Below the pieces are notes generated by a model that saw only the letters and a list, made by a program, of their open reading frames with translations, was not told the DNA's origin and did not search any database. This document shows positions 1 through 4,925 of a stretch of DNA of 5,483 bases, in pieces. The position numbers and the translations under genes are program-made. Position 1 is the first letter of the stretch; every line of letters starts with the position of its first letter. This DNA comes from Clostridia bacterium (GTDB lineage: Bacteria > Bacillota > Clostridia > Oscillospirales > CAG-272): positions 1 to 5,483 of the forward strand of contig JAFQNZ010000318.1 of NCBI GenBank assembly GCA_017395715.1, written 5' to 3'.

Positions 1-508
1 CATGGCAGGCAATACCGAGATCACCGAAGAAAACGAAGATTTTGCCATCTTCATGAAAGCGCTCAATACCGTCACCGTCTCCCTCTGCCGCATGATCGCA
101 GGCGACGGCGAAGGCGCAACCAAGCTGCTTGAATGCTCAGTCACAGGGGCGCTTGACGAGAAAAACGCCAAGACCGTTGCCAAGAGCGTCATCTGCTCAT
201 CCCTCTTGAAAGCCGCCATGTTCGGTGCGGATGCCAACTGGGGACGCGTTCTTTGCGCCATCGGCTATTCGGGCGCATCGGTCGATGTTTCCAAAGTCGG
301 CGTTTCGTTCATCAGTAACAAAGGCAAGATCACGGTCTGCGAAAATGGCGCAGGCATCGATTTTTCGGAAGAGACTGCCAAAGAAATCTTACTTGAAAAA
401 GAAATCGAGATCGCCATCACACTCGGTGACGGCACCGCCTCTGCAAAAGCCTGGGGATGCGACCTCACCTACGACTATGTGAAGATCAACGGCGACTACC
501 GCACATAA
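1..508 (+). CDS. argJ: Glutamate N-acetyltransferase / amino-acid acetyltransferase ArgJ, C-terminal part (5' truncated by window edge)
   Basis: ArgJ (ornithine acetyltransferase) moves the acetyl group from N-acetylornithine to glutamate, releasing ornithine and regenerating N-acetylglutamate in the cytoplasm; bifunctional forms also use acetyl-CoA. About 168 residues are visible, all from the C-terminal (beta) chain. Numbering from the first in-window Met, I see AGN at 2-4, DGEGATK at 35-41, the SSLLKAA helix at 66-72, NWGR at 79-82, GYSGA at 88-92 and the closing W-x-CDLTYDYVKIN block at 151-163, ending in YRT. All are family hallmarks, and the C-terminal Thr is usual. The Met at base 2 is internal: family members carry this AGN segment downstream of the autocleavage Thr, which must lie upstream of the window with the alpha chain. 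The reading frame is intact to TAA. It is followed 25 bp later by argB, so it is part of the operon. Whether it is mono- or bifunctional cannot be told from this fragment. Confidence 0.96.
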   Translation, partial: MAGNTEITEENEDFAIFMKALNTVTVSLCRMIAGDGEGATKLLECSVTGALDEKNAKTVAKSVICSSLLKAAMFGADANWGRVLCAIGYSGASVDVSKVGVSFISNKGKITVCENGAGIDFSEETAKEILLEKEIEIAITLGDGTASAKAWGCDLTYDYVKINGDYRT

Positions 509-516
509 ACAGTAAT

Positions 517-521
517 AAGGA
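517..521 (+). promoter_or_regulatory. Probable ribosome binding site of argB (AAGGA)
   Basis: AAGGA lies 12 nt before the argB ATG, a rather long spacing. The purine run AGAGAG at 523-528 lies closer and may share the role. The whole 25-bp argJ-argB gap shows no terminator or promoter, consistent with co-transcription. Confidence 0.55.
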
Positions 522-533
522 CAGAGAGTAACC

Positions 534-1412
534 ATGGACAATCATCTTTTTTCCAATCACGAGCGCGCCGAGGTCTTGACCCAAGCGCTCCCCTATATCA
601 AACGCTACAACGGCAAAATCGTTGTGGTGAAATACGGCGGCAACGCCATGATCAACGAGCAGTTAAAACAGCAGGTCATGGAAGACATCGTGCTTCTGTG
701 GCTGATCGGCGTTAAGATCGTGCTGGTACACGGCGGCGGCCCCGAAATCAGCGAAATGATGGATAAGCTCGGCAAAAAGCCCACCTTTGTGAACGGCCTG
801 CGCGTCACCGATAAGGAAACTGTCGATATCGTGCAAATGGTGCTGGCAGGAAAGGTCAACAAGACCCTTGTTAACCTGCTCGAAATGAAGGGCGGCAAAG
901 CCATGGGTATTTCGGGTATGGACGGCAGACTCATCGAAGCCAAAGTGAAAAATCCCGAGCTCGGCTACGTCGGCGAGATCACCAAGATCCATATCAACCC
1001 CGTGCTCGACCTTCTTGAAAAAGGCTACATTCCCGTTATTTCCACCCTCGGATGCGACAAAAAAGGCAACGCCTACAACATCAACGGCGACACCGCCGCG
1101 GCATACATCGCAGGCGCAATGAACGCTGAAAGACTGATTATGATGACCGACATCGACGGTATTTTGCGCGACAGAAACGATCCCACCACCCTGATCCGCG
1201 AGCTCACCACCATCGAAGCCAAACAGCTTGAAAAAGACGGCATCATTTCGGGCGGTATGATCCCCAAGGTAGAATGCTGTATCAAAGCCATCAGCGAAGG
1301 TGTTAAAAACGTAACCATCATGGACGGCAGAGTTTCGCACGCCATTCTGATGGAACTCCTCACCAACGAAGGTGCAGGTACCATGGTTACCAACGAAATA
1401 CATAAGAGATAA
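534..1412 (+). CDS. argB: Acetylglutamate kinase ArgB (arginine-sensitive type)
   Basis: ArgB phosphorylates N-acetyl-L-glutamate with ATP, the second step of arginine synthesis, in the cytoplasm. The 292-residue product has the amino-acid-kinase fold signatures: KYGGNAM (33-39, Lys33 for phosphoryl transfer), VHGGGPEI (65-72, the glycine loop), R90 in GLRVT for substrate binding, YNINGDTAAAYIA (181-193), TDIDGIL (205-211) and GGMIPKVE (240-247, with catalytic-type Lys245). The first ~25 residues form an amphipathic segment (RAEVLTQALPYIKRYNGK). This matches the N-terminal helix that interlocks dimers into hexamers in arginine-inhibited kinases and is absent from the short E. coli-type enzyme. 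The C-terminal MELLTNEGAGTM resembles the region lining the arginine site. Feedback inhibition by arginine is therefore inferred; it also suits a cyclic ArgJ pathway. The ATG at 534 gives a normal family length and puts the helix in frame. argD starts 4 bp after the stop. Confidence 0.97.
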   Translation: MDNHLFSNHERAEVLTQALPYIKRYNGKIVVVKYGGNAMINEQLKQQVMEDIVLLWLIGVKIVLVHGGGPEISEMMDKLGKKPTFVNGLRVTDKETVDIVQMVLAGKVNKTLVNLLEMKGGKAMGISGMDGRLIEAKVKNPELGYVGEITKIHINPVLDLLEKGYIPVISTLGCDKKGNAYNINGDTAAAYIAGAMNAERLIMMTDIDGILRDRNDPTTLIRELTTIEAKQLEKDGIISGGMIPKVECCIKAISEGVKNVTIMDGRVSHAILMELLTNEGAGTMVTNEIHKR

Positions 1413-1416
1413 GAAT

Positions 1417-2580
1417 ATGAAAACGATTACACAAATTGACAATGAATACGTTGCCCATACATACAAGCGTTTTCCGGTTGAGATCGTGTCCGGCAAAGGC
1501 TCTGTTCTTTACGGCTCGGACGGCAAACGCTATATCGACCTCGGCTCCGGCATCGGCGTGACCGCCTTCGGCATTGCCGATGATACTTGGAATAACGCCG
1601 TGATCGAACAGCTCGGCAAGGTTCAGCACACCTCGAACCTCTACTACACCGAGCCTTGCGCCCGCCTTGCCATGATGCTTTGTGAAAGGACAGGCATGAA
1701 GCGCGTCTTCTTCTCCAATTCGGGTGCCGAAGCCAACGAATGCGCCATCAAGGTGGCAAGAAAATACGCGTTTGACAAAAAAGGCATCACCGAGCCTGTG
1801 ATTTTAACGCTCGTGAACAGCTTCCACGGCAGAACCCACACCACCCTTGCCGCCACGGGTCAGGAAGTCTTCCATAAACACTTCCAACCCCTCACCCCCG
1901 GCTTTGTGCATCTGCCCGTGGGTGACATCGATGCCCTTACCGAAGCGGTCAAAAACCACCCCGTTGCAGGCATCCTCATCGAATGCGTGCAAGGCGAGGG
2001 CGGTGTCAACAAACTCCCCTGTGACTATGTTGCCGCCATCAAAGCCATCTGTGAAACCGAAGATATTCTTTTGATGGTGGACGAAGTGCAAACAGGCAAC
2101 GGCAGATGCGGCACGCTGTACGCCTATATGCAGTACGGTATCACCCCCGACGTGGTTTCCACCGCCAAAGGCCTTGGCGGCGGCTTGCCGATCGGCGCAA
2201 CGCTTCTTGCCGATAAGGTCAAGGATACGCTCGGTTACAGCGACCACGGCTCCACCTTCGGCGGCAACCCGATTGCCGCGGCGGGTGCTTGCAGCATTAT
2301 AAAGCGCCTTGACGAAGATTTTCTTGCCGAGGTAAAACAAAAGAGCGACTACCTCTTTGAAACATTTCAGAACGCCAAAGGCATCAAAGCCGTTTCGGGC
2401 ATGGGACTTATGATCGGCCTTGAAACCGAAAAGCCCGCTTCCGAAGTGCTTGCCGCTTGCATGGAAAAAGGTGTTCTCTGCCTCACCGCCAAAACCAAGC
2501 TGCGCCTTTTGCCCGCTCTCAACATTCCGATGGATATCTTAAAAGAAGCGGTAAGCGTAATTCTCGATGCTTGCCAATAA
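1417..2580 (+). CDS. argD: Acetylornithine aminotransferase ArgD
   Basis: ArgD is a PLP-dependent class-III aminotransferase that makes N2-acetylornithine from N-acetylglutamate-5-semialdehyde, with glutamate as amino donor. The 387-residue protein shows SGAEANE (102-108, phosphate-binding turn), SFHGRT (135-140), ECVQGEGG (189-196), DEVQTGNGR (222-230, Asp222 expected to contact the PLP ring nitrogen), TAKGLGGGLPIGA (249-261, Lys251 as Schiff-base lysine), HGSTFGGNP (277-285) and LRLLPAL (362-368). Length and motifs match the family along the whole chain. I chose ATG 1417 because its N-terminus (MKTITQIDNEYV) aligns with family length. An in-frame ATG at 1372 would add 15 residues overlapping the argB end and has no support. 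The start lies 4 bp after the argB stop with only a weak purine-rich upstream sequence (AAGAG near 1404), so translational coupling to argB is likely. Ornithine or succinylornithine aminotransferase activity is possible in this fold, but the operon context favours ArgD. Confidence 0.96.
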   Translation: MKTITQIDNEYVAHTYKRFPVEIVSGKGSVLYGSDGKRYIDLGSGIGVTAFGIADDTWNNAVIEQLGKVQHTSNLYYTEPCARLAMMLCERTGMKRVFFSNSGAEANECAIKVARKYAFDKKGITEPVILTLVNSFHGRTHTTLAATGQEVFHKHFQPLTPGFVHLPVGDIDALTEAVKNHPVAGILIECVQGEGGVNKLPCDYVAAIKAICETEDILLMVDEVQTGNGRCGTLYAYMQYGITPDVVSTAKGLGGGLPIGATLLADKVKDTLGYSDHGSTFGGNPIAAAGACSIIKRLDEDFLAEVKQKSDYLFETFQNAKGIKAVSGMGLMIGLETEKPASEVLAACMEKGVLCLTAKTKLRLLPALNIPMDILKEAVSVILDACQ

Positions 2581-2587
2581 ACCCCAA

Positions 2588-2593
2588 AAGGAG
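2588..2593 (+). promoter_or_regulatory. Ribosome binding site of argF (AAGGAG)
   Basis: A consensus AAGGAG lies 8 nt before the ATG at 2602, inside the 21-bp argD-argF gap. It fixes the argF start and is the best Shine-Dalgarno sequence of the arginine genes here. Confidence 0.85.
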
Positions 2594-2601
2594 ATTGCAA
2601 C

Positions 2602-3594
2602 ATGAAAAACAGAAGCTTTTTGAAACTTCTCGATTATACCCCCGAAGAGATCACCTCTCTTCTTGACTTTGCCGATAGCCTCAAAGCAAAGAAAAAAGCA
2701 GGCATTCCCCACCGCCTATGCGAGGGCAAGAACATTGCGCTCGTGTTTGAGAAGACCTCAACTCGTACCCGCTGTGCCTTTGAAGTGGCGGCGGCTGACC
2801 TGGGTATGCACCCGGTTTACCTCGATCCCCAAGGCTCGCAGATCGGCAAAAAGGAATCGATCGCCGACACCGCGCGCGTGCTTGGCAGAATGTTCGATGG
2901 TATTGAATACCGCGGCTTCGGTCAGGAGATTGTGGAAGAACTCGCCGCCTATGCCGGCGTGCCGGTTTGGAATGGCCTTACCAATGAATACCACCCCACA
3001 CAGATCCTTGCCGACTTTATGACCATCCGCGAAAAGTTCGGCACCCTTTCGGGCATTAAGCTTGTGTATATGGGTGATGCCCGTTATAACATGGGTAACT
3101 CTTTGATGGTCGGCTGCGCCAAGATGGGTATGCACTTTGTTGCCTGCGCGCCCAAGGCGTATTTCCCGAATGCAGACCTCGTTGCCGCTTGTCAAGACGT
3201 CGCCAAAGAAACAGGCGCGATTCTCGAATTCATCGAAGACCCCAAAGTTGCCACCAAGGGCGCACACGTGATCTACACCGACGTGTGGGTTTCGATGGGC
3301 GAGCCTGCCGAGGTATGGAAGGAAAGAATCGAAGCCCTCTCGCCCTACGCCGTGACCCGTGAACTCATGGAAAACGCAGGCAAACAGTGCCGCTTCATGC
3401 ACTGTCTCCCCGCTTTCCATGACTTAAAAACCGTCATCGGCCTTGATATTTACAAAAAATTCGGTCTTACCTCGATGGAAGTCACCGACGAGGTGTTTGA
3501 AAGCGATGCCTCCATCGTATTCGACGAAGCCGAAAACCGTATGCACACCATCAAAGCCGTGATGGCAGCCACCCTCGTGGGAATCGAAGAATAA
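2602..3594 (+). CDS. argF: Ornithine carbamoyltransferase (anabolic by context)
   Basis: The enzyme condenses carbamoyl phosphate with L-ornithine to give citrulline, in the cytoplasm, usually as a trimer. The 330-residue product carries the carbamoyl-phosphate loop STRTR (53-57), the QIGKKESIADTARVLGRM segment (80-97), HPTQ (131-134), the start of the second domain at GIKLVYMGDARYNMGNS (151-167), the ornithine-closing SMG loop within DVWVSMGEP (227-235), MHCLPAFHD (266-274, with the catalytic Cys268) and a C-terminal ENRMHTIKAVM. The KKESIADTARVLGRM / DGIEYRGF pattern is shared by anabolic ArgF and catabolic ArcB, so sequence alone does not set the direction. Its place directly behind argJBD, with no arcA or arcC in the window, argues for the biosynthetic role. 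It is the last gene of the operon: a strong hairpin terminator begins 4 bp after the stop. No missing catalytic residue or frameshift was seen. Confidence 0.96.
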   Translation: MKNRSFLKLLDYTPEEITSLLDFADSLKAKKKAGIPHRLCEGKNIALVFEKTSTRTRCAFEVAAADLGMHPVYLDPQGSQIGKKESIADTARVLGRMFDGIEYRGFGQEIVEELAAYAGVPVWNGLTNEYHPTQILADFMTIREKFGTLSGIKLVYMGDARYNMGNSLMVGCAKMGMHFVACAPKAYFPNADLVAACQDVAKETGAILEFIEDPKVATKGAHVIYTDVWVSMGEPAEVWKERIEALSPYAVTRELMENAGKQCRFMHCLPAFHDLKTVIGLDIYKKFGLTSMEVTDEVFESDASIVFDEAENRMHTIKAVMAATLVGIEE

Positions 3595-3597
3595 GGT

Positions 3598-3636
3598 AAA
3601 ACAGACAGAGATCGTTTGCATTCTCTGTCTGTTTTT
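3598..3636 (+). terminator. Rho-independent terminator of the arginine operon
   Basis: A perfect 14-bp inverted repeat (3598-3611 with 3622-3635; core ACAGACAGAGA / TCTCTGTCTGT) has a 10-nt loop. The right arm runs into a T tract at 3632-3636. It sits just past the argF stop and before the next promoter, separating the arginine operon from the downstream gene. Confidence 0.93.
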
Positions 3637-3652
3637 GCTGTCATAGCGCAAG

Positions 3653-3681
3653 TTGACAAACCGCACGGCGTATGCTATACT
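3653..3681 (+). promoter_or_regulatory. Sigma-A-type promoter of the M50-like protease gene
   Basis: A perfect -35 TTGACA (3653-3658) is followed by a 17-bp spacer and the -10 TATACT (3676-3681). A TG at 3673-3674 makes it an extended -10. Transcription should start near 3688, leaving a leader of about 20 nt before the ATG at 3710. The match to the vegetative consensus is nearly complete, which suggests strong constitutive expression unless a repressor acts. It lies 17 bp after the T tract of the argF terminator. Confidence 0.9.
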
Positions 3682-3696
3682 AAAACAAATCGTAGA

Positions 3697-3702
3697 AAGG
3701 AG
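3697..3702 (+). promoter_or_regulatory. Ribosome binding site (AAGGAG) of the M50-like protease gene
   Basis: AAGGAG ends 7 nt before ATG 3710, the ideal spacing. It decides the start: the in-frame ATG at 3653 is unsupported because it overlaps the -35 box and precedes the expected transcription start. Confidence 0.88.
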
Positions 3703-3709
3703 TGCGAAT

Positions 3710-4858
3710 ATGGAGCTTCAACAGGCGCTTGCCAATCTGCAAAAAGCCAAAATCACGCAAAAGAAACGGCAACGGCGTTCCTTGTTCATTGCCGTTCCCA
3801 TCGGTGTTGTCATTGGTTTTTTAATCGTTTTTGGGGAAGATTATTTCTTTGGCAGCAAGGATGGAGATGCCTTTCTCTTTCTCTTAGCCCTGCCCCTTCA
3901 GTTGATTCTGCATGAACTCGGGCATCTTGTGTTCGGGCTTGCTTTGGGTTACCGCTTTGTTTCGTTCCGCGTCTTCGTGTTTGCTTTCTATAAAAAGGAT
4001 GGAAAACTGCGCTTCGGTCGCTACCGCGTACCGGGCACCATGGGGCAATGCCTGATGTGTCCCACCAAAGACGATGACGCAATGCCTTACCGCGCTTTGC
4101 TTCTCGGCGGTGTTCTTGTCAACGCTGTGACATCGCTTCTCTTTGTCATCCCGCTTGTTTTCTGTTATCACATCCCATTTTTGCGCGATCTTTCAATCGG
4201 CATGATCCTGTGGGGTATCGCCCTTGCTTTTACCAACGGCATCCCCCAAAAAAGCGGAGCTATTGCCAACGACGGCTATCACGCCAAAACACTCCCCAAA
4301 GATCGCGCGGCAAGAAGCATCTTTTTCAATCAGCTACGCATTTCTGCCGCCATAACCGAGGGAAAGCGTCTTTTTGAAATGCCGAAAGAATGGTTTATCC
4401 CGCCCCAAAACGACCCCAATGATTCGCTTTGTACCTCACTTTCTATGATGGAAGCCGAGCGCGAGATGGATCTTGCCAAGCTTGATGATGCAGAAACAAT
4501 TCTTCTTAAACTTGCTGCCCGTGGCGAAAATCTGCCCGAAGCGATCTTGAATGCTATCCTCTCCGAGCTTTTGTATCTGGAAATGGTGGGTAAGCACCGC
4601 CGTGATGTGATCGAAATGCTACGGTTCGAGCTTGACCGCTATTTGAAAACCACGCAGAATTCGTTTACCACCTTACGCATTGAGATCACCTACCACTACC
4701 TGTTCACGGGAGACCTTGAAACGGTACACCGTCTTGAGAAAAAATTTGAAAAACTGAAAAAGCACTTTCCCTTTACAGGTGAAGTGACGCGCGAAGCGTT
4801 GCTTGTTTCTTACCCAAAAGCGCTTTACAATCGTTGGCGTGATTCTGCACACAGTTGA
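3710..4858 (+). CDS. Predicted membrane-embedded M50-like (site-2-protease-type) zinc metalloprotease with helical C-terminal domain
   Basis: The 382-residue protein has a very basic N-terminus (residues 12-23 hold seven Lys/Arg), a membrane segment at about 24-42, an acidic loop (43-53), and a second segment (54-80) containing HELGH at 68-72, the zinc-binding HExxH with Glu69 as the catalytic base. A further conserved-looking stretch is GTMGQCLMCP (109-118). Segment three (127-152) carries LLGGVLVN, comparable to the AGPxxN motif of M50 enzymes. Segment four (158-176) runs into NGIP (176-179) and NDG (187-189), where Asp188 is the likely third zinc ligand. In classical site-2 proteases this is NxxPxxxLDG; here the P-to-D distance is longer. 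Residues ~190-382 are soluble, charged and predicted helical, perhaps TPR-like, and by the positive-inside rule cytoplasmic. M50 enzymes cleave transmembrane substrates, but no substrate or anti-sigma factor is recognisable here. The gene has its own promoter and is not part of the arginine operon. I know of no gene symbol; a proteolytically inactive relative is possible. Confidence 0.82.
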   Translation: MELQQALANLQKAKITQKKRQRRSLFIAVPIGVVIGFLIVFGEDYFFGSKDGDAFLFLLALPLQLILHELGHLVFGLALGYRFVSFRVFVFAFYKKDGKLRFGRYRVPGTMGQCLMCPTKDDDAMPYRALLLGGVLVNAVTSLLFVIPLVFCYHIPFLRDLSIGMILWGIALAFTNGIPQKSGAIANDGYHAKTLPKDRAARSIFFNQLRISAAITEGKRLFEMPKEWFIPPQNDPNDSLCTSLSMMEAEREMDLAKLDDAETILLKLAARGENLPEAILNAILSELLYLEMVGKHRRDVIEMLRFELDRYLKTTQNSFTTLRIEITYHYLFTGDLETVHRLEKKFEKLKKHFPFTGEVTREALLVSYPKALYNRWRDSAHS

Positions 4859-4883
4859 CAAACAGATATTTTTCTGTTATACT
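4855..4883 (+). promoter_or_regulatory. Sigma-A-type promoter of the repeat-tailed membrane protein gene
   Basis: A perfect -35 TTGACA (4855-4860) and -10 TATACT (4878-4883) are 17 bp apart, with an extended -10 TG at 4875-4876. The -35 overlaps the TGA stop (4856-4858) of the protease gene. The predicted start is near 4890, giving a leader of about 36 nt. No terminator follows the protease gene, so read-through from the upstream promoter is also possible. Confidence 0.9.
4861..4878. promoter_or_regulatory. Inverted repeat AACAGA-N6-TCTGTT filling the promoter spacer (possible operator)
   Basis: A perfect 6-bp palindrome with a 6-nt centre (4861-4866 with 4873-4878) fills the space between the -35 and -10 boxes and reaches the first base of the -10. 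A dimeric repressor bound here would block RNA polymerase. No repressor gene is in view, and the 6-bp arms could arise by chance, so this is a suggestion only. Confidence 0.35.
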
Positions 4884-4897
4884 CTTAGTTAGTACCC

Positions 4898-4911
4898 GCC
4901 GCAAGAGCGGC
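4898..4911 (+). promoter_or_regulatory. Small GC hairpin in the mRNA leader next to the ribosome binding site
   Basis: GCCGC (4898-4902) pairs with GCGGC (4907-4911) around a 4-nt AAGA loop. It lies between the predicted transcription start and the Shine-Dalgarno sequence (5 nt away). It lacks a T tract, so it is not an intrinsic terminator. It could protect the mRNA 5' end or modulate translation. Confidence 0.45.
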
Positions 4912-4916
4912 AGAAC

Positions 4917-4921
4917 GGAGG
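4917..4921 (+). promoter_or_regulatory. Ribosome binding site (GGAGG) with short spacing
   Basis: GGAGG is only 4 nt from the ATG at 4926, closer than the usual 5-9 nt. No other in-frame start lies near, and the N-terminal membrane segment begins directly after this ATG, so the start is still the best choice. Confidence 0.75.
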
Positions 4922-4925
4922 CACT

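Noticed and set aside
1372..1416. Upstream in-frame ATG for argD
   Set aside because: It lies inside argB, has no Shine-Dalgarno sequence and would add an N-terminal extension not expected for the family.
663..1496. Long reverse-strand open frame (277 codons) opposite argB
   Set aside because: It is antisense to a gene with complete family motifs, has no ribosome binding site or recognisable domain, and is His/Val/Phe-rich as expected from GC-biased complementary codons.
1804..2340. Reverse-strand open frame (178 codons) opposite argD
   Set aside because: It is a shadow of argD, which has a full set of aminotransferase motifs; there is no promoter or Shine-Dalgarno sequence on that strand.
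2758..3420. Reverse-strand open frame (220 codons) opposite argF
   Set aside because: It is antisense to an intact ornithine carbamoyltransferase and has no recognisable motif.
2602..3594. Catabolic ornithine carbamoyltransferase (arcB) instead of argF
   Set aside because: The motifs fit both, but the gene ends an argJBDF operon and no arginine deiminase or carbamate kinase gene is present.
3653..3709. Upstream in-frame start for the M50-like gene
   Set aside because: It would begin at the -35 box and precede the predicted transcription start; ATG 3710 has an ideal AAGGAG 7 nt upstream.
4898..4911. Terminator for the M50-like protease gene
   Set aside because: The stem is only 5 bp with no T tract, and it lies downstream of a consensus promoter, inside the next leader.
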